Source: Staphylococcus epidermidis (GTDB lineage: Bacteria > Bacillota > Bacilli > Staphylococcales > Staphylococcaceae). From it: DNA of 64,000 nucleotides. This document shows, one piece after another, positions 34,440 to 43,322 of this stretch. Each line of letters starts with the position of its first letter. The first letter of the stretch is position 1. The notes under the pieces are model-generated. The model was not told where the DNA came from, ran no database searches, and saw nothing but the letters and a program-made list of their open reading frames with translations. The stretch spans positions 1,178,001 through 1,242,000 of the forward strand of contig NZ_AP019721.1 in assembly GCF_006742205.1 (NCBI RefSeq), in the 5' to 3' direction. The position numbers and the translations under genes are program-made.

Positions 34440-35062
34440 TGAATCAGACAACGATTATTGGCATTGCAGGGGGTTCAGGCTCTGGGAAAACCACAGTTAC
34501 TAATGCAATCATGAAGAATTTAGAAGGTCATAGTGTCGCACTCTTAGCACAAGATTATTACTATAAAGATCAATCACATTTAACTTTTGAAGAACGGCTT
34601 GAAACAAATTATGACCACCCATTTGCATTTGATAATGATTTACTTATTCATAATTTAAAAGATTTAAGAAATGGAAAACCAGTAGAGGTACCTACGTACG
34701 ATTATTCTCAACATACACGTAGTAAAGAAACAATTGCATTTGATCCAAAAGATGTTATTATCGTAGAAGGTATCTTTGCTTTAGAAAACAACACATTACG
34801 AGACATGATGGATGTGAAAATTTATGTCGATACTGATGCTGATTTACGAATTTTACGTAGGCTTACAAGAGATACTAAAGAGCGTGGTCGTACAATGGAA
34901 TCAGTAATTAATCAATATCTTAATGTAGTAAGACCTATGCATGAGCAATTTATTGAACCTACAAAAAAGCATGCTGACATCATAATTCCTGAAGGAGGCA
35001 GCAATAAAGTTGCCATAGATATTATGACTACTAAAATCCAGTCACTCGTAAGCAAAAAATAG
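34439..35062 (+). CDS. udk: Uridine kinase
   Basis: Phosphorylates uridine and cytidine in pyrimidine salvage. It has 207 residues, with the P-loop [13 protein letters not shown] at residues 8-20, followed by [14 protein letters not shown] and the nucleoside-binding segment [14 protein letters not shown]. The lid region contains [18 protein letters not shown]. It overlaps trhP2 by one base and precedes greA by about 30 bases, the usual order in Bacillales. Confidence 0.97.
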   Translation: MNQTTIIGIAGGSGSGKTTVTNAIMKNLEGHSVALLAQDYYYKDQSHLTFEERLETNYDHPFAFDNDLLIHNLKDLRNGKPVEVPTYDYSQHTRSKETIAFDPKDVIIVEGIFALENNTLRDMMDVKIYVDTDADLRILRRLTRDTKERGRTMESVINQYLNVVRPMHEQFIEPTKKHADIIIPEGGSNKVAIDIMTTKIQSLVSKK

Positions 35063-35092
35063 TAATTTTTATAGTAAAGGAAGATGAGATTT

Positions 35093-35569
35093 ATGGAAAA
35101 CCAAAAACAATATCCTATGACTCAAGAAGGTTATGAGAAACTTGAACAAGAATTAGAAGAATTAAAAACGGTTAAAAGACCTGAGGTAGTTGAAAAAATA
35201 AAAGTAGCTCGTTCATTTGGAGACCTATCTGAGAACTCTGAATATGATGCTGCTAAAGATGAACAAGGCTTTATTGAACAAGATATACAACGTATTGAAC
35301 ATATGATTAGAAATGCGTTAATCATTGAAGATAACGGTGATAACAATGTAGTTCAAATTGGTAAAACAGTTACTTTTATTGAATTACCTGGAGATGAAGA
35401 AGAAAGTTATCAAATCGTTGGTTCTGCTGAAGCTGACGCATTTAAAGGAAAAATTTCTAACGAATCTCCAATGGCAAAAGCACTAATCGGTAAAGGATTA
35501 AATGATCAAGTACGTGTTCCACTTCCTAACGGTGGCGAAATGAATGTTAAAATCGTTGAAATTAAATAA
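35093..35569 (+). CDS. greA: Transcription elongation factor GreA
   Basis: Rescues backtracked RNA polymerase by stimulating transcript cleavage. It has 158 residues from ATG 35093 ([20 protein letters not shown]), ten bases after AAAGGA. The ATG at 35084 sits on top of the ribosome site. The N-terminal coiled coil carries the acidic tip in [19 protein letters not shown] (about residues 40-58), and the C-terminal FKBP-like domain has [10 protein letters not shown]. It is the last gene of the trmR-greA group. About 90 bases later a dispersed repeat hairpin may end transcription. Confidence 0.97.
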   Translation: MENQKQYPMTQEGYEKLEQELEELKTVKRPEVVEKIKVARSFGDLSENSEYDAAKDEQGFIEQDIQRIEHMIRNALIIEDNGDNNVVQIGKTVTFIELPGDEEESYQIVGSAEADAFKGKISNESPMAKALIGKGLNDQVRVPLPNGGEMNVKIVEIK

Positions 35570-35799
35570 TTTACTAAATGGGGGAAATCGAACTTAAATA
35601 TCATTGAAGTACTTTCCAAACTCGGTTCCGGATAGTAATATATATAAATTTTGAGTTCAATGAGTCTGGGATATAATTCCTAGCAAAATAGCCAGTAAAT
35701 GAATTTTTTATAAATTCATTACTGGCTTCTTTATTGTATAAAGAAAACCATGCGCTATGCGTATGGTTCAGAAAAGGTTTTACCGTTATCTAAAAAAAC

Positions 35800-35866
35800 A
35801 TCTCATCATGCTAGAATATATATTGGTCAGCCAACCAAAATATTCAACACGAGGAGATGCTTTTTT
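35800..35866 (+). promoter_or_regulatory. tnpA leader: hairpin and T-run over the ribosome site
   Basis: CATCTC near 35801 pairs with GAGATG at 35853-35858. An inner stem GAATAT..ATTGGT / AACCAA.ATATTC lies within, and TTTTTT follows directly before the ATG. The ribosome site GAGGAG is inside the stem. In IS200 elements such structures block read-through transcription and translation of the transposase. Confidence 0.6.
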
Positions 35867-36349
35867 ATGTCATCTGACACAAACAGTTTAGCACATACAA
35901 AATGGAATTGTAAGTATCACATAGTCTTTGTACCAAAATATAGAAGACAAGTGATATACGGAAAAATCAAAAGAGATATTGGAGTTATTTTACGTCAACT
36001 ATGTGAAAGAAAAGGCGTAGAAATAATAGAAGCAGAAGCATCTAAAGATCATATTCATATGTTAGTTAGTATTCCACCTAAATTAGGAGTATCCTCATTT
36101 GTTGGATATTTAAAAGGTAAAAGCAGTTTAATGATTTTTGATAGACATGCTAATTTAAAATATAGATATGGAAATAGAAAGTTTTGGTGTAAAGGATTTT
36201 ATGTAGATACAGTAGGTAGAAATAAAAAGGTAATTGAAAATTACATTCGTAATCAATTACAAGAAGATATCGTTGCAGATCAAATTTCAATGGAAGAATA
36301 CCTAGATCCCTTTACAGGAGAAGAAATTAAAAAAAGACGAAAAAAATAG
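35867..36349 (+). CDS. tnpA: IS200-type transposase TnpA (Y1 HUH enzyme)
   Basis: A 160-residue single-strand DNA transposase starting MSSDTNSLAHTKWNCKYH at ATG 35867; longer upstream reading would run through the left-end hairpin. It has the family pattern YHIVFVPKYRR, the metal-binding HUH motif as DHIHMLVSI (near residue 65), and the nucleophilic tyrosine in FYVDTVGRN (about residue 115). A basic tail ends KKRRKK. All catalytic residues are present and the frame is intact, so the copy may be active. Expression is probably kept low by the leader hairpin. Confidence 0.95.
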   Translation: MSSDTNSLAHTKWNCKYHIVFVPKYRRQVIYGKIKRDIGVILRQLCERKGVEIIEAEASKDHIHMLVSIPPKLGVSSFVGYLKGKSSLMIFDRHANLKYRYGNRKFWCKGFYVDTVGRNKKVIENYIRNQLQEDIVADQISMEEYLDPFTGEEIKKRRKK

Positions 36350-36475
36350 TACCCCTTTAGGGGTGCTGGGAAAGTAGTGCAGTTGGCTGACCTATCAGTG
36401 CCCTTTTAGGGCTGGCCAGTAAGAAAGGCTTATAGCCGTAGAACAAACCACCCGTTCATACGGGTGGTTTTGATT

Positions 36476-36868
36476 TACTTATCCTGGAACTTTATGTCCC
36501 TGACTCATAAAAAGTGCATTATACTTGTAGTTTGATAGTTATGATTACACTTCAATGCACTTTAAAAGTTGAGACTATTTTCGATGTCTCAGGTATTTTG
36601 TGTAATTTGAGAATGGTTTAAATAAATGTTTGATGAGGTTTTATCCACCAAAATATGACAAACTGTTATCAATATGATTAAATGATAATAGAAATTTAAT
36701 GTTTGGAAGTTTGCAATAATTAAGATAACCCAATAACTTTAATTCAATTTATTATTTGTTATTATTAGCTATTTGAATTAATTATTAAACAACATCTTTA
36801 TTGCAATGGTACAATAAAATTGTTGTAACAAATAATTCCTTAGTATTTTTAAAAGGAGGGATTTTGTT
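36476..36868 (+). other. Intergenic region before the 5-oxoproline cluster
   Basis: 393 bases without a gene. It contains the right end of repeat copy B, a 10-base stem AAAGTGCATT / AATGCACTTT (36511-36520, 36554-36563), a weak GAGAC / GTCTC hairpin at 36571-36590 ending TCAGG like the other terminators, and an extended -10 (TGGTACAAT) at 36807-36815 for pxpB. The stretch 36600-36790 is AT-rich and featureless. Confidence 0.55.
36807..36815 (+). promoter_or_regulatory. Extended -10 promoter of the pxp cluster
   Basis: TGGTACAAT (TGn plus TACAAT) about 55 bases before the pxpB start. No convincing -35. Confidence 0.5.
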
Positions 36869-37600
36869 TTGAGGACACAATTTATTAATGAACAAACAAT
36901 GATGATTTACTTTGAAAATGAAATTAGTGAATCAACTTTCAAAAAGGTACAACAAACAATTCAATATATAAAATCGAAAAATTTATCTGAAATAACAAAC
37001 ATGATACCTTCATATCGTGCTATTCTAATTTACTTTGATAATTCGGGGATAAACGGAACTGAATTATTAGAAAATTTAGAACTCGATGAAAATTCGAACA
37101 GTAGAAAACAATCACATTTTAAACAGCGTATCATTCATATACCTGTATTATATGGTGGAGATTTTGGTCCAGATTTATCAGAAGTAGCTAACGTTAATAA
37201 ATTAAGTCAGGAAGAAGTTATTCAAATACATACACAACAACCTTATCTAATCTATATGCTTGGGTTTATGCCGGGTTTCCCATACTTAGGTGGATTGGAT
37301 GCTAAGTTGCACACACCTAGACGGTCTGAACCTAGAATCAAAATTAACGCTGGTTCTGTTGGAATAGCAAATAATCAAACAGGTTTATATCCTATGGACT
37401 CACCTGGTGGTTGGCAGATAATTGGTCGCACACCAATAAAAGTCTTTGATTTAAATAGGACACCAATGACGTTATATGAAGCTGGTGATTACATACAATT
37501 TTATAGTATAAATTATCAAGAGTTTGAAAAAATATCAAACGATATTAATAAAGGAAAATTTGATATAGATAAGTGGGTGACATATCAAGATGAGTATTAA
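36869..37600 (+). CDS. pxpB: 5-oxoprolinase subunit PxpB (KipI / allophanate hydrolase subunit 1 family)
   Basis: A 243-residue protein with the family core YMLGFMPGFPYLGGLD near residue 130 and SVGIANNQTGLYPMDSPGGW near 170. In Bacillus and E. coli the PxpA-PxpB-PxpC set converts 5-oxoproline to glutamate with ATP; KipI is also known as a kinase inhibitor in sporulation, which does not apply here. The start is TTG 36869, eight bases after AAAGGAGGG. The same fold forms part of the carboxyltransferase domain of urea carboxylase. It overlaps pxpC by 11 bases. Confidence 0.9.
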   Translation: MRTQFINEQTMMIYFENEISESTFKKVQQTIQYIKSKNLSEITNMIPSYRAILIYFDNSGINGTELLENLELDENSNSRKQSHFKQRIIHIPVLYGGDFGPDLSEVANVNKLSQEEVIQIHTQQPYLIYMLGFMPGFPYLGGLDAKLHTPRRSEPRIKINAGSVGIANNQTGLYPMDSPGGWQIIGRTPIKVFDLNRTPMTLYEAGDYIQFYSINYQEFEKISNDINKGKFDIDKWVTYQDEY

Positions 37601-38594
37601 AATTTTAAAGCCTGGCCTGTTTTCAACAATTCAAGATATAGGTAGATTAGGGTATCAGGATTTAGGATTTTCTGAAGCAGGTGCATTAGATTACTATAGT
37701 TTATCTATTGCCCAAAAACTTATCGGAAATCATGGACCAGCAATTGAATATACTTTAGTAGGTCCTAATATAGAATTTTTAACAGACAATACTTTTGCCA
37801 TTGTCGGTGGTGATTCAGAACCGAAACTTAATGGTAACAAAATTGACTTATTAACTGTTTATCATGTAAGAAATGGAGACCAATTAGACATTGGTCAAAT
37901 CACTGAAGGAGCAAGAGGATATATTGTTTTTGGACACCCACTTAAAATTAATAAAGTGGCTCAAAGCTATTCTACACATGTTAGAAGTGGAATGGGCGGA
38001 TTTAAAGGTCGTGCATTAAAGAAATACGATGTTATTGCAACTCAAGTAAATCATAACTATAAAACTAATTTAGGAAAAACAATTGATTTCTCATCTATAC
38101 CTGATAATAATTACATACACGTCATTGAAGGACCTCAGATCAATGAATTTGATGAAGAAACGATAGCTAAATTCGTAAATAGCGATTTCAAAATTTCTGA
38201 TCAATCAGATCGAATGGGATACAGATTAAAAGGTAATACAGTAGCACCTAAAAATAGTGCTGATATCATTTCTGAACCTGTCGCTTTGGGAAGTATTCAA
38301 GTACCTAACGATGGTAATCCCATTATTCTTTTAAATGATAAGCAAACAATTGGTGGTTATACAAAAATTGCAACGGTAACACAATTAGATTTAAGAAAAT
38401 TAGCACAGATGAAGCCTGGAGACATTATACAGTTTAAATGGATAACTGTTGAAGAAGCTTCAAAAAAGCTTAAAGAATTTAATACTAAATTTGAACAATT
38501 ATTAAAGCGTTTTGATGAGCAACCATTGTTTAACCTAAATCAACTTAGACATACTTCTAATAAAATCGCAGAAATAATTAAGGAGGATAGATAA
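37590..38594 (+). CDS. pxpC: 5-oxoprolinase subunit PxpC (KipA / allophanate hydrolase subunit 2 family)
   Basis: A 334-residue partner of PxpB. Family motifs are DIGRLGYQDLGFSEAGALD near residue 15, PAIEYTLVGPNIEF, and SDRMGYRLKGN near 208. KipA homologues bind KipI to form a heteromeric complex. The C-terminal 40 residues (KLKEFNTKFEQLLKRF) look like a helical extension. The coding region overlaps pxpB and its stop is immediately followed by the accB-like start, which implies a tight operon and coordinated stoichiometry. Confidence 0.9.
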   Translation: MSIKILKPGLFSTIQDIGRLGYQDLGFSEAGALDYYSLSIAQKLIGNHGPAIEYTLVGPNIEFLTDNTFAIVGGDSEPKLNGNKIDLLTVYHVRNGDQLDIGQITEGARGYIVFGHPLKINKVAQSYSTHVRSGMGGFKGRALKKYDVIATQVNHNYKTNLGKTIDFSSIPDNNYIHVIEGPQINEFDEETIAKFVNSDFKISDQSDRMGYRLKGNTVAPKNSADIISEPVALGSIQVPNDGNPIILLNDKQTIGGYTKIATVTQLDLRKLAQMKPGDIIQFKWITVEEASKKLKEFNTKFEQLLKRFDEQPLFNLNQLRHTSNKIAEIIKEDR

Positions 38595-39035
38595 ATGGAT
38601 ATTAAAAAAATTGAGGAAGTCATTAAATTGGTAAAAGCTAATGATGTAAAAAAATTTAAGTATAAGGACTCTCATAATGAAATAGAACTTGATTTTACTA
38701 ATGGAGCATCTCAACAACATTCGCAACAATCATCTCAAGATATTCAACAAGAGAATATTAAATCCTTAGATGAAAAGCAAGAGTCCATATCAAATGACCA
38801 GCAAGAGATTAAATCTCCTATGGTTGGAACATTTTTCTTACAAGATAGTAAAGAACTAACAGAACCTAAGATTAAAGTTGGCGATACTGTAACTGAAGGA
38901 GATATTATCGGTTACATTGAAGCTATGAAAGTTATGAATGAAGTAACTACGGATGTTACTGGTGAGGTCACTGAAATATTAGTAGAACATGGAGACAATG
39001 TTGAATATGATCAGCTACTAGTCAGAGTTAAATAG
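38595..39035 (+). CDS. accB: Biotin carboxyl carrier protein (AccB paralogue in the pxp cluster)
   Basis: A 146-residue biotinylated carrier. An N-terminal helical domain and a Q/S-rich linker (about 35-75) lead to a biotinyl domain with SPMVGTFFL near 77 and the biotin motif EAMKVMNEV, with biotin on Lys112. Staphylococci, as I recall, have another accB-accC pair beside efp for fatty acid synthesis. This one starts directly after pxpC and probably serves the cluster instead. AGGAGG lies before the ATG. The carboxyltransferase genes accA and accD are not nearby. Confidence 0.9.
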   Translation: MDIKKIEEVIKLVKANDVKKFKYKDSHNEIELDFTNGASQQHSQQSSQDIQQENIKSLDEKQESISNDQQEIKSPMVGTFFLQDSKELTEPKIKVGDTVTEGDIIGYIEAMKVMNEVTTDVTGEVTEILVEHGDNVEYDQLLVRVK

Positions 39036-39045
39036 GAGGAATTCA

Positions 39046-40407
39046 ATGATGTATCGATGTTTGATTGCAAATAGAGGCGAAATAGCAGTAAGAATTATAA
39101 GAGCTTGTAGAGAGCTTAACATAGAGACAGTTGCCATTTATGCAAAAGGTGATGAAAATAGCTTACATGTAAGTTTAGCCGATCAAGCAATATGCATAGG
39201 TGAAGCAAATCCATTAGACAGTTATTTAAATATTGATCGTATTATATCTGCTGCAAAAGTTACAGAATCAAACGTAATTCACCCTGGCTATGGTTTCTTA
39301 TCGGAATCTACGAATTTTGCGAAAGCCGTTGAAGACAATCATATACATTTTATTGGACCTAGTAAGACAACTATGGAAATGATGGGGGATAAAATTACTG
39401 CCAGACAAACTGTTAAACAAGCAGGAGTACCTGTTATACCAGGTTCTAATGATGCTGTTCAAAGTGTAGATGAAATTAAATTATTATCCAAAGAAATAGG
39501 ATTTCCAGTTGTACTAAAAGCAGCTAGTGGTGGTGGTGGGAAAGGCATCAGAATTGTTAAAGAAGCATCTCATTTGGATCAGGCTTTGAAAGAAGCTAAA
39601 AGTGAAGGACAAAAATATTTTAATGATGATCGAGTGTATGTAGAGGCGTTCATACCAGTAGCAAAACATGTAGAAGTGCAGATTATCGGAGACGGTAAAA
39701 ATAACTATGTTCACTTAGGTGAACGCGATTGTTCTGTTCAACGAAAGAATCAAAAATTAATAGAAGAAGCGCCTTGTGCTGCATTAACTGAAGAAAGAAG
39801 AACAAGAATATGTGGCGACGCAGTTAAAGTAGCTCAAGCTTCAAGATATCGTAGTGCTGGAACAATAGAATTTTTAGTTACAGAAGATGCACATTATTTT
39901 ATTGAAATGAATGCTCGTATTCAAGTTGAACATACAGTTACAGAAATGCGTGCTGATAGAGACCTATTACAAGCTCAGTTATATTTATTAACACACGGTG
40001 AATTACCATTCACTCAGAAAGATATTTTATTTAATGGTCATGTAATTGAGGCGCGTATAAATGCTGAAAATCCTGAAAAAAACTTTTTACCCACTCCAGG
40101 AAAAGTTAATAAATTACACTTACCACAAGGATTTAATATACGTGTAGATTCTTTACTTTACACAGGTTATCAGGTTTCTCCTTATTATGATTCACTTGTA
40201 GCTAAAGTGATTGTAAAGGATTCTAATAGACAAACTGCTATTAATAAATTAAAAGTTGCGTTAGATGAAATGGTCATCGAAGGTTTTACTACTACAGCTG
40301 ACTTTTTATATGCGGTTTTAAATTATCCAATATATGCAAAAGGCGATGCCAGTAAAGTAGATATAAAATTTCTTGAAAAACATCAAATCATTAAAGAGGT
40401 GAAATGA
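39046..40407 (+). CDS. accC: Biotin carboxylase (AccC paralogue in the pxp cluster)
   Basis: A 453-residue ATP-grasp biotin carboxylase. It begins [17 protein letters not shown], with HPGYGFLSE near 82, the glycine-rich ATP loop [12 protein letters not shown] near 163 and the catalytic [14 protein letters not shown] near 287. All expected active-site elements are present. ATG 39046 or 39049 could start it; TAGGAGGA fits both. It charges the biotin on the neighbouring AccB with bicarbonate and ATP. Being inside the pxp operon, its likely partner is not acetyl-CoA carboxylase; see findings. Confidence 0.93.
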   Translation: MMYRCLIANRGEIAVRIIRACRELNIETVAIYAKGDENSLHVSLADQAICIGEANPLDSYLNIDRIISAAKVTESNVIHPGYGFLSESTNFAKAVEDNHIHFIGPSKTTMEMMGDKITARQTVKQAGVPVIPGSNDAVQSVDEIKLLSKEIGFPVVLKAASGGGGKGIRIVKEASHLDQALKEAKSEGQKYFNDDRVYVEAFIPVAKHVEVQIIGDGKNNYVHLGERDCSVQRKNQKLIEEAPCAALTEERRTRICGDAVKVAQASRYRSAGTIEFLVTEDAHYFIEMNARIQVEHTVTEMRADRDLLQAQLYLLTHGELPFTQKDILFNGHVIEARINAENPEKNFLPTPGKVNKLHLPQGFNIRVDSLLYTGYQVSPYYDSLVAKVIVKDSNRQTAINKLKVALDEMVIEGFTTTADFLYAVLNYPIYAKGDASKVDIKFLEKHQIIKEVK

Positions 40408-40409
40408 AG

Positions 40410-41162
40410 TTGAAAATTGATTTAAATTGTGATTTAGGAGAAGCTTTTGGTAACTATACATTCGGTGGAGATCAGCACATTTTACCATTAATAACTTCTG
40501 CTAATATTGCTTGTGGTTATCATGCAGGTGATGAAGATGTTATGAATGAAACTGTTCAATTAGCGAAAAAAAATAATATAAGTATTGGAGCACATCCGGG
40601 TCTTCCTGATTTGAAAGGCTTTGGTCGTCGTAAAATGGATCTTACTCCAAATGAAATTTATAACTTAGTTATATATCAATTAGGTGCGTTAAGTGGCTTT
40701 TGTAAAATCAATCATGTAAAAATGATGCATGTTAAACCTCATGGTGCCCTTTATCAAATGGGGGCTAGAAATAAAGAAATTGCACATGCAATTGCTCAAG
40801 CAGTTTTTGATTTCGACTCAAATCTAATTTTCGTCGGCTTAGCGAATACATTACTTATTTCGGAAGCTGAATTAGTGGGGCTTAAGGTAGCTTCGGAAGT
40901 ATTTGCTGACCGTCGTTATGAAGATGACGGACAATTGGTAAGTAGAAAAAAAACCGATGCCACTATCACTAATACTGACGAAGCAATCCAACAAGCATTA
41001 AAAATGGTTTTGGAAAATAAAGTTGTAAGTAAAAATGGAAAAATCATCGATTTGAAAGCTGATACAATTTGTGTTCACGGAGATGGAAAACACGCATTAG
41101 AATTTGTTACGCAAATTAGAAATGAATTAATGAAAGAAGGCATTGATATTCAATCCTTATAG
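40410..41162 (+). CDS. pxpA: 5-oxoprolinase subunit PxpA (LamB/YcsF family)
   Basis: A 250-residue hydrolase subunit of 5-oxoprolinase with the LamB/YcsF motifs [70 protein letters not shown] and CVHGDG. The start is the TTG at 40410 ([13 protein letters not shown]), eight bases after AGAGGTG; the ATG at 40404 is only two bases from that site and adds two residues. The accC stop overlaps this region. It should open the lactam ring of 5-oxoproline once activated by the other subunits. Confidence 0.92.
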   Translation: MKIDLNCDLGEAFGNYTFGGDQHILPLITSANIACGYHAGDEDVMNETVQLAKKNNISIGAHPGLPDLKGFGRRKMDLTPNEIYNLVIYQLGALSGFCKINHVKMMHVKPHGALYQMGARNKEIAHAIAQAVFDFDSNLIFVGLANTLLISEAELVGLKVASEVFADRRYEDDGQLVSRKKTDATITNTDEAIQQALKMVLENKVVSKNGKIIDLKADTICVHGDGKHALEFVTQIRNELMKEGIDIQSL

Positions 41163-41173
41163 GGGGTCAAAAG

Positions 41174-42418
41174 ATGGGGGAAAATACAAAACAAGATTTC
41201 AATCAAAAAGGACAAAATTTTAAATTCACAAAAAAACATAGACGATTATTATATGGTTCAGTTTTTTTAATGGCTACATCAGCTATTGGTCCAGCATTTC
41301 TGACTCAAACTGCAGTGTTTACTGCACAATTTTATGCTAGTTTTGCATTTGCAATATTAATTTCTATTATTATAGATATAGGCGCTCAAATAAATATTTG
41401 GAGAATATTAGTGGTAACTGGATTACGTGGACAAGAAATATCTAATAAAGTATTACCTGGACTTGGTACTATTATCTCCATACTAATTGCATTTGGTGGT
41501 CTCGCATTTAACATAGGTAATATTGCTGGTGCAGGTTTAGGTTTAAATGCAATGTTTGGTCTTGATGTAAAATGGGGTGCTGCAATAACAGCTATTTTTG
41601 CGATACTTATCTTTGTTAGTAGAAGTGGTCAGAAAATAATGGATGTTATTAGTATGATTCTAGGTATCGTAATGATTTTAGTAGTCGCTTATGTCATGGT
41701 TGTTTCAAATCCCCCTTATGGAGATGCATTAGTACATACATTTGCACCTGAACATCCTTTCAAACTTATATTACCTATAATTACATTAGTTGGTGGTACA
41801 GTAGGGGGTTATATTACTTTTGCAGGTGCACATAGAATTCTAGATTCTGGTATAAAAGGTAAGTCATACCTTCCTTTCGTAAATCGATCTGCTGTAGCAG
41901 GTATTTTAACAACTGGTGTCATGCGCACCTTATTGTTTTTAGCTGTACTAGGTGTTGTTGTAACTGGCGTTACGCTTAGTTCAGAAAATCCACCAGCATC
42001 AGTTTTCCAACATGCATTAGGTCCTATAGGTAAAAATATTTTTGGCGTAGTAATATTTGCAGCAGCAATGTCCTCAGTAATTGGTTCTGCATATACAAGC
42101 GCAACATTTTTAAAAACACTACACAAATCGTTACTCAATAAAAATAATCTTATCGTTATTACATTTATTGTAATTTCAACTTTTGTTTTCTTATTTATTG
42201 GTAAACCGGTGAGTTTACTTATAATAGCTGGTGCGATTAATGGTTGGATTCTACCAATCACATTAGGTGCAATTCTCATTGCAAGTAGGAAAAAATCTAT
42301 CGTTGGTAATTACCAACACCCAACATGGATGCTTGTTTTTGGTATTATAGCCGTAATTGTCACAATAATGACTGGTATCTTTTCATTACAAGATTTAGCA
42401 AGTCTTTGGAAAGGTTAA
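41174..42418 (+). CDS. NRAMP-fold membrane transporter (YcsG-like)
   Basis: A 414-residue protein with about eleven membrane segments and the NRAMP family pattern, beginning after a charged N-terminus with ATSAIGPAFLTQTAVF (about 34-49). True metal NRAMPs have DPGN in the first helix and MPHN in the sixth; here the equivalent places read FTAQF and FAGAHRIL, so the usual Asp, Asn, Met and His ligands appear missing. Bacillus ycsG, also NRAMP-like, sits in the ycsF-kipIA operon. Transport of 5-oxoproline or a related acid is therefore more plausible than manganese transport. It is the last gene of the cluster. Confidence 0.85.
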   Translation: MGENTKQDFNQKGQNFKFTKKHRRLLYGSVFLMATSAIGPAFLTQTAVFTAQFYASFAFAILISIIIDIGAQINIWRILVVTGLRGQEISNKVLPGLGTIISILIAFGGLAFNIGNIAGAGLGLNAMFGLDVKWGAAITAIFAILIFVSRSGQKIMDVISMILGIVMILVVAYVMVVSNPPYGDALVHTFAPEHPFKLILPIITLVGGTVGGYITFAGAHRILDSGIKGKSYLPFVNRSAVAGILTTGVMRTLLFLAVLGVVVTGVTLSSENPPASVFQHALGPIGKNIFGVVIFAAAMSSVIGSAYTSATFLKTLHKSLLNKNNLIVITFIVISTFVFLFIGKPVSLLIIAGAINGWILPITLGAILIASRKKSIVGNYQHPTWMLVFGIIAVIVTIMTGIFSLQDLASLWKG

Positions 42419-42438
42419 TTGTATAATAAAGTTCTATG

Positions 42439-42480
42439 ACTACCCGCAACTGTTTTTAAATCAATTGCAGGGTAGTTTTT
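42439..42480 (+). terminator. Intrinsic terminator after the pxp cluster
   Basis: ACTACCCGCAA and TTGCAGGGTAGT arms around a T/A-rich loop, followed by TTTTTAATT. Confidence 0.83.
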
Positions 42481-42567
42481 AATTATAAATAAGAAGAGAT
42501 ATTATTTAATCATAGTGATTTAAGCATTGATACTTTAAAACTAGCTATCGTGGAGATATTTAAAATG

Positions 42568-42576
42568 TGATAAAAT
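42568..42576 (+). promoter_or_regulatory. Extended -10 promoter before mtnN
   Basis: TGATAAAAT (TGn plus TAAAAT) 41 bases upstream of the mtnN ATG; probably serves the mtnN-yqeG-yqeM operon. Confidence 0.5.
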
Positions 42577-42616
42577 ACTTATGCTAATGCTTTATAAATG
42601 AGGTGTGAAAAGATAT

Positions 42617-43303
42617 ATGATAGGAATTATTGGAGCAATGGAAGAAGAAGTGACGATTTTAAAGCGTAAATTGAATGATATGAATGAAATAAATATTGCG
42701 CATGTTAAATTTTATGTTGGCAAGCTAAACCACAAAGAGGTGGTTTTAACACAAAGTGGTATAGGTAAAGTTAATGCTTCTATCTCAACGACTTTGTTAA
42801 TAGAAAAATTTAATCCAGAAGTCGTCATTAATACTGGATCAGCAGGTGCACTAGATCAAACACTATCTATTGGAGATATATTAGTGAGTAATCATGTATT
42901 ATATCATGATGCTAATGCTACAGCGTTTGGTTATGAATATGGACAAATACCTCAAATGCCTAAAACTTATACTACTGATCCTACTTTGTTGAAAAAAACA
43001 ATGCATGTATTAGAACAACAACAACTGAATGGTAAAGTAGGTATGATTGTTAGTGGTGATAGTTTTATAGGTAGCTCAGAACAGCGACAAAAAATTAAGC
43101 AACAATTTCCAGAAGCTATGGCTGTCGAAATGGAGGCAACTGCAATTGCGCAAACATGTTATCAATTTAAAGTACCATTTATCGTAACTAGAGCTGTTTC
43201 TGATTTAGCAAACGGTAAAGCCGATATTTCTTTTGAAGAATTTTTAGATAAAGCAGCTTTATCATCTAGTGAGACAGTTTCATTATTAGTAGAATCATTA
43301 TAA
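42617..43303 (+). CDS. mtnN: 5'-methylthioadenosine/S-adenosylhomocysteine nucleosidase
   Basis: Cleaves MTA, S-adenosylhomocysteine and 5'-deoxyadenosine, recycling SAM by-products (Pfs). It has 228 residues from ATG 42617 ([16 protein letters not shown]), preceded by GAGGTG; an in-frame GTG at 42605 is part of that site. Motifs are [11 protein letters not shown] near 74, SGDSFIG near 149, EMEATAIAQ near 173 and the catalytic Asp in VSDLANG near 197. yqeG follows after 19 bases. In Bacillus mtnN is elsewhere, so joining it to the yqeG operon is a staphylococcal feature. Confidence 0.95.
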
Positions 43304-43322
43304 AGGTAAAGGTGAAAAGATA

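Larger units (their letters stand above)
35740..36475 (+). mobile_element. IS200/IS605-family insertion sequence, single-gene (IS200 group)
   Basis: About 735 bases with subterminal hairpins in place of terminal inverted repeats, as expected for HUH single-strand transposition. The left hairpin is AACCATGCGC / GCGTATGGTT (35746-35768) with a TAT loop. The right hairpin is AAACCACCCG / CGGGTGGTTT (36445-36470) with a TTCATA loop. A terminator-like structure lies between the left end and tnpA. There is no accessory tnpB gene. Exact ends cannot be fixed without an empty-site comparison. Confidence 0.88.
35662..36506 (+). repeat. Dispersed intergenic repeat, copy B, interrupted by IS200-type element
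   Basis: The outer ends GAGTCTGGGA (35662-35671) and TCCCTGACTC (36497-36506) are inverted repeats with one mismatch. The left part (35662-35733) is the inverted near-copy of 6018-6089. It includes the strong hairpin GCCAGTAAATGAAT / ATTCATTACTGGC, which may terminate greA. The IS200-type element occupies the middle, so it appears to have landed inside the repeat. Confidence 0.65.

Noticed and set aside
35750..35866. Longer N-terminus for the IS200-type transposase
   Set aside because: It would translate the left-end hairpin and leader; the family N-terminus begins at ATG 35867 after GAGGAG.
36511..36563. AAAGTGCATT / AATGCACTTT stem as a terminator for the IS200-type element
   Set aside because: The loop is 33 bases and no T-run follows; kept only as an unexplained inverted repeat.
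41809..42279. 156-codon open frame on the minus strand inside the NRAMP-like gene
   Set aside because: Same reason: mirror of membrane-helix codons, no start signal or homology.
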